Shown: one piece after another, positions 56,490-64,000 of the stretch | Numbering within the stretch: the first letter of the stretch is position 1 | Layout: each line of letters begins with the position of its first letter | From: Tistlia sp040905785 | GTDB taxonomy: Bacteria; Pseudomonadota; Alphaproteobacteria; Kiloniellales; DSM-21159 | Assembly: GCF_040905785.1 (NCBI RefSeq) | Contig: NZ_JBBDQW010000054.1 | Span: forward strand, 46,815 to 110,814 | Direction: 5' to 3' | Length of the DNA: 64,000 bases | Notes under the pieces: generated by a model | Databases searched by the model: none | The model's input: only the letters and a program-made list of their open reading frames with translations | What the model was told of the DNA's origin: nothing | Translations under genes and position numbers: made by a program

Positions 56490-58310
56490 CTACTCGGCGA
56501 GAACCACGCCTTCGCGGCGCGGGTCGGCGCCTCCGTCGTAGTCCTCACCGTCGCGGCGGATCGCATGCAGGCCGCTGGTCAGCGGCCGGATGCGGACCTC
56601 GTGGCCGCGGGCCGTGAGCTCCTCGGAGAAGGCCTCCAGCGGTGTCGTGGCCTCCAGGTCGGTCGTGCCGTTGCGGTTGACCACGTGGGGCAGGGCGACC
56701 GCCTGCTGCGCGCTGAGCTTCCAGTCGACGAGCGCGATCACGCTCTGGGCGACATAGCCGATGATCCGGCTGCCGCCCGGCGAGCCGGTCGCCGCGAAGA
56801 AGGCGCCCTCGGCGTCGAACAGGATGGTCGGTGCCATCGAGCTGCGTGGCCGCTTGCCCGGCGCCACGGCGTTGGCCACGGCGACGCCCTCGATCTCCGG
56901 GGTGAAGGCGAAGTCGGTCAGCTGGTTGTTCAGGATGAAGCCGCCGACCATCAGCCGAGAGCCGAAGGCGTTTTCGACGGAGCTGGTCATCGAGGCGACG
57001 TTGCCCGCCGCGTCGAGCACCACGAAGTGGCTGGTCGAAGGTGGCTCGAACTGAGGGGCGAGCGCGGCCTTCTGCTTGATCTCGCCCGGCACGGCGATGC
57101 CCAGGCTGCGGCTGCGCTGGACCAGAGCGGCGCGCTTGCGCAGGTAGGTCTCGTCGAGCAGCCGCTCGATCGGAACCTCGACGAAGTCGCTGTCGCCGAC
57201 GTAGACGTTGCGGTCGGCGAAGGCGAGCCGCCCCGCCTCGGCGAGCAGGTGCAGCGAGTCGAGGGAGTTCGGCGTCTCCTCCTCCAGCTGGAAGTTTTCC
57301 AGGATGCCGAGCATCTGAAGCACGGCGATGCCGCCGGAGGTCGGCGGCGGCATGCCGCAGACGCGGAAGCCCCGGTAGCCGGCGCAGAGCGGCGGGCGCG
57401 CGATCGCCTCGTAGCCGGCGAGATCGGCCAGGGTCATGCGGCCGGGGTTGCCGGGCGCCGAGGTAACGGCCTCGACGATGCGCTCGGCGAGCGGGCCCTC
57501 GTAGAAGGCCTCGGCGCCGCCGGCGGCGAGCGCCTCCAGGCTGTCGGCGTAGGCCGCGTTGACCAGTCGCTCGCCCGCCTGCCGCGGGCCGCCCTCCGGC
57601 CGGTGGAAGTAGTCGCGCGTGGCCTGGAACCGGTCCAGATAGGGGTCCTCGGCGAGCATCATGGCCAGGCGCGGCGAGATCGCGAAGCCGTCGCGTGCCA
57701 GGGCGATGGCCGGCTGGAACAGGCCGGCCCAGTCCAGGCTGCCGTGCCGGCCATGGGCCAGCTCCAGCAGGCGCGGCACGCCCGGCACGCCGACCGCCAG
57801 GCCGCCGACCACGGCCTCGTAGAACTCCATGGCCGAGCCGTCCTCGCGCAGGAACTGGCCCGGCGTCGCCGCCGCCGGCGCCGTCTCGCGGCCGTCGTAG
57901 GCGTGGAGCGTGCGGCTCGCCGCGTCCCAGTAGAGCAGGAAGGCGCCGCCGCCGATGCCGGACGACTGCGGCTCGACCAGGCCGAGCGTCGCTTGGATCG
58001 CGACCGCCGCGTCCATCGCCGAGCCGCCCAGCCGCAGCATTGCCATCCCGGCCTCCGCGGCGTGCGGATTGGCCGCCGCGACCAGACCGGCCTCGAAAGG
58101 CGTGGCCTGAGTGGGGGCCGCCGGAATGGGGGCCGCCTGGGTGGGGGCGGCCTGGGTGGGTGCCGCCTGGGTGGGGGCCGGGGTGGGGGCGGGCAGGCTG
58201 GAAGCCGCGGGCGGCGTGGGCCGAAGCGTGGTCGCATCTTCGGCGGCGAGAGGCGCGCCGATGCCGGCCGGCGCAAGGGCGAGCAGCAGTACGAGCAGGC
58301 GGCGGATCAT
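56490..58310 (-). CDS. ggt: Gamma-glutamyltransferase
   Basis: A 606-residue periplasmic enzyme cleaving glutathione and other gamma-glutamyl compounds. The signal peptide is residues 1-23. A linker (45-69) has five APTQA-type repeats. The autocleavage and catalytic Thr is T426 in PPSTSHFVV, splitting it into large and small subunits. GSRIIGYVAQ and GSPGG are substrate-site segments. ATG has AGGAG at proper spacing. A GNAT gene lies 54 bp upstream on the same strand. Confidence 0.92.
   Translation of the reverse strand: MIRRLLVLLLALAPAGIGAPLAAEDATTLRPTPPAASSLPAPTPAPTQAAPTQAAPTQAAPIPAAPTQATPFEAGLVAAANPHAAEAGMAMLRLGGSAMDAAVAIQATLGLVEPQSSGIGGGAFLLYWDAASRTLHAYDGRETAPAAATPGQFLREDGSAMEFYEAVVGGLAVGVPGVPRLLELAHGRHGSLDWAGLFQPAIALARDGFAISPRLAMMLAEDPYLDRFQATRDYFHRPEGGPRQAGERLVNAAYADSLEALAAGGAEAFYEGPLAERIVEAVTSAPGNPGRMTLADLAGYEAIARPPLCAGYRGFRVCGMPPPTSGGIAVLQMLGILENFQLEEETPNSLDSLHLLAEAGRLAFADRNVYVGDSDFVEVPIERLLDETYLRKRAALVQRSRSLGIAVPGEIKQKAALAPQFEPPSTSHFVVLDAAGNVASMTSSVENAFGSRLMVGGFILNNQLTDFAFTPEIEGVAVANAVAPGKRPRSSMAPTILFDAEGAFFAATGSPGGSRIIGYVAQSVIALVDWKLSAQQAVALPHVVNRNGTTDLEATTPLEAFSEELTARGHEVRIRPLTSGLHAIRRDGEDYDGGADPRREGVVLAE
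58104..58178 (-). repeat. 15-bp tandem repeat in gamma-glutamyltransferase linker
   Basis: Five 15-bp units encode APTQA-APTQA-APTQA-APIPA-APTQA (residues 45-69) between the signal peptide and the catalytic domain. Confidence 0.92.
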
Positions 58311-58364
58311 CGCGACTCCTGGCGGCGGCGGGAGCCGCCGTCCGGACAGGGCTGCCCGAATGGA

Positions 58365-58832
58365 TCAGCCGGCGGCCAACCTCTTGCAGAGCGACATGCT
58401 GGCGACATGGTGCCCGCGCGCCTGAAGCAGCGCAACCAGCCAGCCCGGCCGCTGCTCGCCCTCGACGACCGGCAGGCAGGTGTGGATCGCCCGGCACCCG
58501 AGCCTGGCGGCCTCGGCTTCCAGCGCTTCGGCGATCAGGCCCGCGACACCCTGGCGGTCGAGCAGCTCGAAGGCCAGCAGGCGCTCGACGTCCAGGACCT
58601 TGCCCTCCACCAGGTCGGCCCGGCCGCGGTAGGCGACGAGGCCGACGATGACGCCGCTTTCGTTGGCGACCGTCAGGATGCCGCCCTCCGGCCGCGGTCC
58701 TTCGTCGCAGAGCAGCGCCCCGGCGAAGGCCGTCCAGCCCGCCAGGGTCACCTCGGCCAGGGCGCTGCGCACCAAGGGGTAGGCGAGGAAGACCCGATCG
58801 GGCGTGAGAGGCTGGATGCTGAAGTTGCGCAC
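58365..58832 (-). CDS. GNAT-like acetyltransferase
   Basis: A 155-residue protein with a GNAT-like pattern: GGILTVANESGVIVGLVAYRG as central strands, VLDVERLLAFELLDRQGVAGLIAEALEAEA where the acetyl-CoA helix would lie, and a C-terminal CRAIHTCLPVV strand followed by GHHVASMSL. The classic RxxGxG loop is degenerate. The GTG start has GAGGAG only 1 nt upstream, poor spacing, so the start is uncertain. It precedes the gamma-glutamyltransferase gene and diverges from the FNR gene. Confidence 0.65.
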   Translation of the reverse strand: MRNFSIQPLTPDRVFLAYPLVRSALAEVTLAGWTAFAGALLCDEGPRPEGGILTVANESGVIVGLVAYRGRADLVEGKVLDVERLLAFELLDRQGVAGLIAEALEAEAARLGCRAIHTCLPVVEGEQRPGWLVALLQARGHHVASMSLCKRLAAG

Positions 58833-58866
58833 TCCTCAGTCTGGGACGCTGGTGGCGCGCGCGGCC

Positions 58867-58880
58867 TTGACCTGCGTCAA
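58867..58880. promoter_or_regulatory. FNR/FixK-like box
   Basis: TTGACCTGCGTCAA is a perfect dyad of TTGAC with 4-bp spacer. The consensus is TTGAT-N4-ATCAA, so only the innermost pair differs. It lies 116 bp before the FNR gene and 35 bp upstream of the divergent GNAT gene, so it may serve either. Confidence 0.5.
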
Positions 58881-58995
58881 TCGCACGCCGAAGTCTTCGG
58901 CACACGCATCGCTTCGTACGCGCCCCGATGTTAAGGTGCGCGCATCGGGGTTGGCATCCGGCCGGTGTCGGTACCGCGAACAAGGCGCCCAAGAC

Positions 58996-59763
58996 ATGCA
59001 GCAGCGTCACTCCCCCTTCGACATCGGACGGATCGCCGGCCTGTCGCCTGCGCAGGAGCGCGAGCGGGGCGAGGCCGGCTCGCCCTGCGGCGCCTGCTCC
59101 GTGCGCCACCTGACCTTCTGCGCGCCCCTCGGCGAGGAGGAGTTCGATCACGTCACCCGCATCGTCCAGAACGTCGAGCTGCACCCCGGCGATCCGTTGT
59201 TCGACGAGGGCGAGGAGGCGACGCACCTCTACTCGGTCACCGCCGGCGCGGTGAAGGTCTACAAGCTGCTTCCCGACGGGCGGCGCCAGATCATCGGCTT
59301 CCTGTTCGCCGGCGACTTCCTCGGCCTGGCAGCCGACGAGAGCTATGCCTACAGCGCCGAGGCGGTTACCCATGCCTCGCTCTGCCGCTTCCCCCGGCGC
59401 AAGCTGGAGGCGCTGCTCGAGCGCTTTCCGCGCATGGAGCGACGGCTGCTCGGCATGGCCAGCCACGAGCTCGCCGTCGCCCAGGAACAGATGCTGCTGC
59501 TCGGCCGCAAGACCGCGCGGGAGAAGATCGCCAGCTTCCTGCTGACGCTCGGCCAGCGCTCGGCCTATCGCGGCCAGGCGGCCAATCCGGTCTCGGTGCC
59601 GATGAGCCGCAACGACATCGGCGACTACCTGGGACTGACCACCGAGACGGTCAGCCGCACCTTCACGCAGCTGCGCCAGAGCGGGCTGATCGCCCTGCTG
59701 CCGGCCGGGCGCGTCGAGCTGCTCGAGATCGACGCCCTGCGGAGCATTGCCGAGGGCAGCTGA
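58996..59763 (+). CDS. FNR-type oxygen-responsive regulator (Crp/Fnr family)
   Basis: A 255-residue regulator. Four cysteines match those that hold the [4Fe-4S] cluster of FNR: C31, C34 and C42 at the N-terminus (CGACSVRHLTFC) and C130 (ASLCRF) in the sensor domain. A cNMP-binding-like barrel follows, then a winged HTH with ETVSRTFTQL, whose E-SR residues read TTGA half-sites. It should activate low-oxygen genes (FnrL/FnrN role, inferred). A FNR-like dyad lies upstream. The ATG at MQQRHS is the first sensible start. Confidence 0.9.
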   Translation: MQQRHSPFDIGRIAGLSPAQERERGEAGSPCGACSVRHLTFCAPLGEEEFDHVTRIVQNVELHPGDPLFDEGEEATHLYSVTAGAVKVYKLLPDGRRQIIGFLFAGDFLGLAADESYAYSAEAVTHASLCRFPRRKLEALLERFPRMERRLLGMASHELAVAQEQMLLLGRKTAREKIASFLLTLGQRSAYRGQAANPVSVPMSRNDIGDYLGLTTETVSRTFTQLRQSGLIALLPAGRVELLEIDALRSIAEGS

Positions 59764-59850
59764 GCCTCGATTTCGTCCCGGGCGCGTTGCGCCCGCGCGA
59801 CGCCCGCGCTAATGCTGTCTTTTCCTGCAGTGCAGCATGAGGAGGCCGTC

Positions 59851-60714
59851 GTGGCTCAGTACGGCGGGGGCGGCAAGCCGGCGCCCAGGATGACCCCGTG
59901 GCGGATCCGGGCCCGCAAGGGCGGCGAGCCGCTGGTTTGCCTGACGGCCTACGACCATCCGACGGCACAGCGCCTCGACCCGCTGGTCGACCTGCTGCTG
60001 GTCGGCGATTCCCTAGGCATGGTCGTCTATGGCGAGGACAGCACGCTCGGCGTGACCCTGGACATGATGGTCGCCCATGGCCGCGCCGTGGCGCGCGCCG
60101 CCGGCCACGCCTGCGTCGTCGTCGACCTGCCGTTCGGCAGCTATCAGGAATCCCGCGAGCAGGCCTTCCGCAGCGCCGCGCGGCTGCTCGCCGAGACCGG
60201 CTGCGCCGCGGTCAAGCTGGAGGGCGGGCGCGAGATGGCCGAAACGATCGCCTTCCTCGTCGAGCGCGGCATCCCGGTGATGGGGCACGTCGGCCTGAAG
60301 CCCCAGATGGTCCGCCTCCTCGGCGGCTTCCGAACCCAGGGCCGCACGCCGAGCGAGGCCGAGGGGGTGATCGAGGACACCCGTGCGGTCGACGCCGCCG
60401 GCGCCTTCTCGATCGTCGTCGAGGGCACGGTCGAGGAGGTCGCGGCCCAGGCTACCGCGGTCGCCGCCGCGCCGACCATCGGCATCGGCGCCTCGGCGTC
60501 CTGCGACGGCCAGATCCTGGTGACCCCCGACCTCGCCGGCCTGACGGTCGGCCACGTGCCGCGCTTTGCCAAGCAGTACGGGCAGCTCGGCGAGGCCTTG
60601 GAGCAGGCGGTGGCGACCTACGCCGAGGAGGTGCGCGCCCGGCGCTTTCCCGGCGAGGATCACGTCGTCCACGCCGGGAGCGCCCCCGCTCCGGACCGTA
60701 CCCCGAAGCCATGA
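59851..60714 (+). CDS. panB: 3-methyl-2-oxobutanoate hydroxymethyltransferase
   Basis: A 287-residue enzyme making ketopantoate for pantothenate and CoA. VGDSLGMV (51-58) includes the Mg-binding Asp. DLPFGSYQES, AVKLEGG and GHVGLKPQ follow in order. I chose GTG 59851 because AGGAGG lies 5 bp before it; an ATG 39 bp upstream is in frame but has no ribosome site. The stop overlaps the panC ATG by 4 bp, so both steps are coupled. Confidence 0.94.
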   Translation: MAQYGGGGKPAPRMTPWRIRARKGGEPLVCLTAYDHPTAQRLDPLVDLLLVGDSLGMVVYGEDSTLGVTLDMMVAHGRAVARAAGHACVVVDLPFGSYQESREQAFRSAARLLAETGCAAVKLEGGREMAETIAFLVERGIPVMGHVGLKPQMVRLLGGFRTQGRTPSEAEGVIEDTRAVDAAGAFSIVVEGTVEEVAAQATAVAAAPTIGIGASASCDGQILVTPDLAGLTVGHVPRFAKQYGQLGEALEQAVATYAEEVRARRFPGEDHVVHAGSAPAPDRTPKP

Positions 60715-61589
60715 ACGGAGGGTCGGAGGCCGGCCAGGCGCTGGCGATCGCCCGTGACGTCGCCGCGCTCCGTCGGCGGGTCGCCGGCTGGCGTCAGGCC
60801 GGGGAGAGCGTCGGGCTGGTGCCGACGATGGGCGCCTTGCACGAGGGGCACCTGACGCTGGTGCGCGAGGCCCGGCGGCGCTGCCGGCGCGTCGTCGCGA
60901 CGATCTTCGTCAACCCCCGGCAGTTCGACCGCAAGGAGGACCTCGAGGGCTATCCCCGCAGCGAGGCAGAGGACGTGCGGCTGCTCGAGGTGGCCGGTTG
61001 CGACCTGCTGTTCGCGCCGCTCGACGTGACGGTGATGTATCCGCCCGGCTTCCTGACCAGGGTCGCGGTGGAGCGCCTGACCGCCTGTCTCGACGGGCTG
61101 CACCGGCCCGGCCATTTCGACGGCGTCACGACCATCGTCAGCAAGCTGCTGCTGCAGGCCCTGCCGGACGTCGCCTTCTTCGGCGAGAAGGACTACCAGC
61201 AGCTGACCATCGTCCGGCGCATGGCCGCGGACCTGGACATTCCCGTCGAGATCGCGCCGGTGCCGACGGTGCGCGAGGCGGACGGCCTGGCGATGGCCTC
61301 GCGCAACCGCCTGCTCAAGCCCGGCGAGCGCGTTCTGGCGCCGCTGCTCGCCCGCGTCCTGCACGAGACCGCCGAGGCCCTGGCGGTCGATCCGACCGCG
61401 GAGGCCGCGCCCTTCCTCGCCCAGGCGCGCCTGCGCCTGGGCCGCGGCGGCTTCGGCAAGATCGACTACGTGGAGCTGCGCGCCGCCGACGACCTCGGCG
61501 AGCTCAACAGCCTGGAGCGGCCGGCACGGCTCTTTGCCGCCGCCTGGCTCGGGCGCACGCGCCTGATCGACAACGTGCCGGTCGGCTGA
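60711..61589 (+). CDS. panC: Pantothenate synthetase (pantoate-beta-alanine ligase)
   Basis: A 292-residue enzyme joining pantoate and beta-alanine with ATP. The HIGH-type motif is PTMGALHEGH (38-47). FVNPRQF, FGEKDYQQL and the MASRNRLL loop (KMSKS-like) are present. The ATG overlaps the panB stop. Product feeds coenzyme A synthesis together with coaBC elsewhere in the window. Length normal. Confidence 0.95.
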   Translation: MNGGSEAGQALAIARDVAALRRRVAGWRQAGESVGLVPTMGALHEGHLTLVREARRRCRRVVATIFVNPRQFDRKEDLEGYPRSEAEDVRLLEVAGCDLLFAPLDVTVMYPPGFLTRVAVERLTACLDGLHRPGHFDGVTTIVSKLLLQALPDVAFFGEKDYQQLTIVRRMAADLDIPVEIAPVPTVREADGLAMASRNRLLKPGERVLAPLLARVLHETAEALAVDPTAEAAPFLAQARLRLGRGGFGKIDYVELRAADDLGELNSLERPARLFAAAWLGRTRLIDNVPVG

Positions 61590-61603
61590 GCGCTGACCAA
61601 CAC

Positions 61604-62077
61604 TCAGCGACGGGCGAGGGGCGCGATCTCCTGCATCTCGGCGTCCCAGGGGAACAGGATCCAGGTGTCCTGACTGACCTCGGTCACGAAGCTGTCGACC
61701 AGCGGGCGCCCCGCCGGCTTGGCATAGACCGTGGCGATGTGCGCCTTGGGCAGCAGCTCGCGGACCTTGCGGACGGTGCTGCCGGTGTCGACGAGATCGT
61801 CGACCACGACCAGGCCCTCGCCGTCGCCGGGCACGTCCTTCAGCACGGTCAGCTCGCCCTGCCGCTTGTCGTCGTAGCTGGCGATGCAGACGGTGTCGAT
61901 CGTGCGGATCTCCAGCTCGCGCGCGACCACGGCCGCCGGCACCAGGCCGCCGCGGGCGATGGCGACGACCGCCTTGAAGGGCCCCTTCTCCATCAGGCGC
62001 CAAGCCAGGGCGCGGGAGTCGCGGTGCAGCTCCCACCAGGAGACGGGGAAGGTCTTGGTGAAGGGATGGTCGTTCAT
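61604..62077 (-). CDS. gpt: Xanthine/guanine phosphoribosyltransferase
   Basis: A 157-residue purine-salvage enzyme that attaches xanthine or guanine to PRPP. The PRPP loop is VVVDDLVDTGST (90-101), and ARGGLVPA near residue 41 binds pyrophosphate. SWWELHRDSRALAWRL near the N-terminus is typical of E. coli Gpt-type enzymes. It converges on panC with 14 bp between stops. Base specificity is inferred. Confidence 0.9.
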   Translation of the reverse strand: MNDHPFTKTFPVSWWELHRDSRALAWRLMEKGPFKAVVAIARGGLVPAAVVARELEIRTIDTVCIASYDDKRQGELTVLKDVPGDGEGLVVVDDLVDTGSTVRKVRELLPKAHIATVYAKPAGRPLVDSFVTEVSQDTWILFPWDAEMQEIAPLARR

Positions 62078-62176
62078 CGGGCCCTCATGCGCGCTCTTGT
62101 CGCCCGGACTTAGCCAAGCAGGCGCCGCGCCGCAAGGAGACGGGGCCGTTCGGGCCGCGCGAAGGCCGGTCGAGAG

Positions 62177-62467
62177 CTACTTGAACTCGACCTCGACGAA
62201 GACGAACTCGCCGTCGTTCGGGTTGATCACGTCGTGCTCGACGCCGGCCTGCTTGAAGTAGGAGACGCCGGGGGTAAGCTCCGAGAAGCTGGCCTTGCCC
62301 TGGGCGTCGACCAGCTTGAGGCGGCCCGGGGTCATCGGCACCACGACGTAGTCGTGGTCGTGGCGGTGCCAGCCGGTCGCCGCACCGGGCGCGAAGCGCC
62401 ATTCGGTGACCCGGGTCCGCTCGTTGTCGACCTGCACCGTCGGAACGGCCTTGCCTTGCTCCGCCAT
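62177..62467 (-). CDS. Small cupin-domain protein
   Basis: A 96-residue single-cupin protein. Metal ligands are probably H34, H36 (WHRHDHDY) and H78 (VEHDV) on the cupin barrel. The fold often binds a metal and small ligand, but function is unknown. I chose the ATG at MAEQGK; an upstream ATG would overlap the lipoprotein gene by 11 bp. It lies 16 bp after that gene and probably shares its mRNA. Confidence 0.8.
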   Translation of the reverse strand: MAEQGKAVPTVQVDNERTRVTEWRFAPGAATGWHRHDHDYVVVPMTPGRLKLVDAQGKASFSELTPGVSYFKQAGVEHDVINPNDGEFVFVEVEFK

Positions 62468-62483
62468 GGTCCCGGCCTCGCGA

Positions 62484-63569
62484 TCAGCGCACATAGACGT
62501 GGACTTCGCCCACCGTCGCGGGCGGGTTGGTCACCGACGACAGCGACAGGCGGTCGGCCGGCAGACCCATGTTGGTCAGGGAGCGCAGCACCTTCTCCGC
62601 ATTCTGCCGGGCCGTCTGGGCCGCGAGGTTGACGCCGCCCGTCGAGCCGCTGCCCGGCGCCACCGCGACCAGGTCGAAGCCGGCGTTGGGCCGGCGCTCG
62701 AGGGCCGCGCTGACCGCCGAGAAGAGCGCCGGCTCGTAGTTGACGTTGGGGCTGTCGAAGCGGATCACGACCAGCGGCCGGGCGCGCCCGACCAGCGGCG
62801 CCGCGCCCTGGGGCGCGGCCGGGGCCGGCACGCCGTAGGCGCGGTTGGCCAGGCTGACGCCGACGTACTCGCCGTTACGGATCGCCACCGAGGTCGCCGT
62901 CAGGTTGGCCCTCTCGGTCGAGAGGTAGGCGCTCTGCCGGGCGATGTCCTCGGTGAGCTCGCTTTCCAGGCGGTCGACCAGAACCACGGTCTGGTTGGTC
63001 TCGTCCTCGAGGATCTCGAGCTGGCGATGGTCCTCGTCGACCGCGCCCGACAGCCGGAAGGTCGCCGGGATCGCCTGCAGCAGATAGGCCCCCAGGGTCG
63101 CCGAGGAATCGACCTCGCCGGCGACGCGGTTCATGTCGTTGATCGAGGCGTCGACCTGGGACAGCTCCGCCTGCGCCTTGCGCCACTGCTCGACCAGCTC
63201 CGGGTTGCCGGGGGTCGTGCCGACGGTCAGGCGGGCGTTCATCCGGCCCTTGAGCTCGTGGTAGGCGCCAGCCGACTGCCGCGCCTGGCGGCGCAGCGTC
63301 TGCAGCTGGCTGTTTTCCTCGATGATCTGGTCCTGGAGCGCCTCGAGCTGGTCGCGCAGCTCGTCGATCCGGCTGCCGACCGCCGTCCCGGTGTCGCGGC
63401 CCGGCGTCACGCCCCGCGGCACGAAGGTGCTGGTGCCGAGCGCGAGCGGGCTCTGGTCGTCGTAGGAGTCGTCGCCATACAGCGAGGGTCCCACGGCCTG
63501 GTTGCCGAAGGCGCAAGCACCGAGTGCCAGAAGCATGCCCAATGAAAGGACGCGGCTAAGACCGGTCAT
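62484..63569 (-). CDS. Coiled-coil lipoprotein with OmpA-like C-terminal region
   Basis: A 361-residue lipoprotein. The lipobox is LGAC with C19 as lipidation site. A coiled coil (about 67-105; RIDELRDQLEALQDQ) leads to a helical middle section. Residues about 260-361 read VVIRFDSPNVNYEPALFSAVSAALERRP and then AQTARQNAEKVLRSL, resembling OmpA-type peptidoglycan-binding regions. It may tether the outer membrane to the wall (inference). ATG 63569 is preferred because the signal peptide starts MTGLSRV. Confidence 0.72.
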   Translation of the reverse strand: MTGLSRVLSLGMLLALGACAFGNQAVGPSLYGDDSYDDQSPLALGTSTFVPRGVTPGRDTGTAVGSRIDELRDQLEALQDQIIEENSQLQTLRRQARQSAGAYHELKGRMNARLTVGTTPGNPELVEQWRKAQAELSQVDASINDMNRVAGEVDSSATLGAYLLQAIPATFRLSGAVDEDHRQLEILEDETNQTVVLVDRLESELTEDIARQSAYLSTERANLTATSVAIRNGEYVGVSLANRAYGVPAPAAPQGAAPLVGRARPLVVIRFDSPNVNYEPALFSAVSAALERRPNAGFDLVAVAPGSGSTGGVNLAAQTARQNAEKVLRSLTNMGLPADRLSLSSVTNPPATVGEVHVYVR

Positions 63570-63587
63570 GTGTTCCTTCCGCCCCAA

Positions 63588-63923
63588 CCGCCCGACTTTT
63601 GCCCCCCGCGTCGCGCGTACGCCACAATACCTTGCGAAGACCGCGGAGTCGGGCTGTCTCCCGCTTGGCGGAGACTAGCGAATGACGGGAGTCCCGACAA
63701 GGCGCATTTGCCCGGCGCATTTCGCGGACTTTTTCGATGACTCAAGGCCTTTGCGGCCGCCTCTTCAACTGCCCGGTAAGCCGGCACGGGGGGAGGGCCC
63801 GCGGGACGGTCCCGCCCGCGGGGTCGCGCCGCCCGCGCGGCGTCGAGAGCGCTTGCCTCGCCACCGGGCTTTTGCTAGACAACCGCCCTCGCGCCGCCCG
63901 GCTGGGCTCGCGACCTCTACAGG
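63588..63923 (+). other. Intergenic region before tRNA-Arg
   Basis: No gene is seen. Palindrome GCGGGAC-G-GTCCCGC lies at 63801-63815 and a promoter at 63853-63881. Short open frames here lack codon bias or motifs. Confidence 0.5.
63853..63881 (+). promoter_or_regulatory. Sigma-70 promoter of tRNA-Arg
   Basis: TTGCCT (63853-63858), 17-bp spacer, TAGACA (63876-63881), with TG one base upstream of the -10. It is 42 bp before the tRNA. Confidence 0.6.
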
Positions 63924-64000
63924 GCGCCCGTAGCTCAACTGGATAGAGCATCTGACTACGGATCAGAAGGTTGGGAGTTCGAATCTTCCCGGGCGCGCCA
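63924..64000 (+). tRNA. tRNA-Arg (anticodon ACG)
   Basis: A complete 77-nt cloverleaf. Acceptor GCGCCCG pairs with CGGGCGC, followed by G and encoded CCA that ends the window. D-stem GCTC/GAGC; anticodon stem TCTGA/TCAGA with loop CTACGGA, anticodon ACG; T-stem GGGAG/CTTCC with one G-T pair and loop TTCGAAT. The ACG anticodon is normally deaminated to ICG, reading CGU, CGC and CGA. Confidence 0.97.

Noticed and set aside
53889..58934. 1681-residue plus-strand open frame across PBP and gamma-glutamyltransferase
   Set aside because: It crosses two well-supported genes in other frames and has no family signature.

Overview
The window is about 64 kb of very GC-rich DNA from the chromosome of an alphaproteobacterium, most likely of the Rhodospirillales/Kiloniellales kind (inference). 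Support comes from gene order typical of that class: pyrF-trpF-trpB-trpA-accD-folC facing trxA-addA-addB-murU-amgK-tsaE, ubiE/ubiB beside mutM, and rpsT-dnaA-dnaN-recF-gyrB. There is also a DivL-type kinase with tyrosine at the phosphoacceptor site, a TTAA-N7-TTAA CtrA-like box and GANTC sites before dnaA. Two 10-base N runs (32800-32809 and 36355-36364) are assembly joins. The second one splits coaBC.

Layout. 1-2.1 kb: a DUF1062 protein and an HTH/O6-alkylguanine-DNA methyltransferase. 2.4-6.7 kb: a complete ugpBAEC-type ABC importer. 6.8-9.9 kb: a translationally coupled Fe(II)/2-oxoglutarate dioxygenase and enolase-superfamily gene followed by a LysR regulator. 9.8-12.4 kb: two EamA permeases and an SCO copper chaperone in overlapping convergent pairs. 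12.5-19.6 kb: pyrF, a membrane protein, trpFBA, accD and folC. 19.9-29.4 kb, minus strand: tsaE, amgK, murU, addB, addA and trxA (cell-wall recycling, tRNA t6A synthesis, double-strand-break repair, redox). 29.5-39.6 kb: a ferredoxin-NADP reductase, divL, ahcY, moeB-like, dut, coaBC, ubiB and ubiE. 39.7-42.3 kb: mutM, a secreted protein, enoyl-CoA hydratase and rpsT. 42.3-49.7 kb: an AT-rich intergenic region and dnaA-dnaN-recF-gyrB. 49.8-58.8 kb: a small secreted protein, a PAS histidine kinase of PleC/DivJ (PdhS) type behind a CtrA-like box, an IS5-family transposase remnant with a lower-GC MFS gene, two acetyltransferases, a class A PBP and a gamma-glutamyltransferase. 58.9-64 kb: an FNR regulator, panBC, a gpt-like phosphoribosyltransferase, a cupin, a lipoprotein and a tRNA-Arg(ACG).

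How it fits together. Most of the window is core replication, repair and biosynthesis. The most interesting theme is cell-cycle control: DivL, a PdhS-like kinase with a CtrA-like box, and a GANTC site overlapping a possible dnaA -35 element lie within 22 kb. A second theme is in-frame 15-bp tandem repeats (five-residue units) in at least seven unrelated genes, always in linkers, tails or signal peptides. I see no CRISPR array, prophage, toxin-antitoxin module or recognisable defence island.
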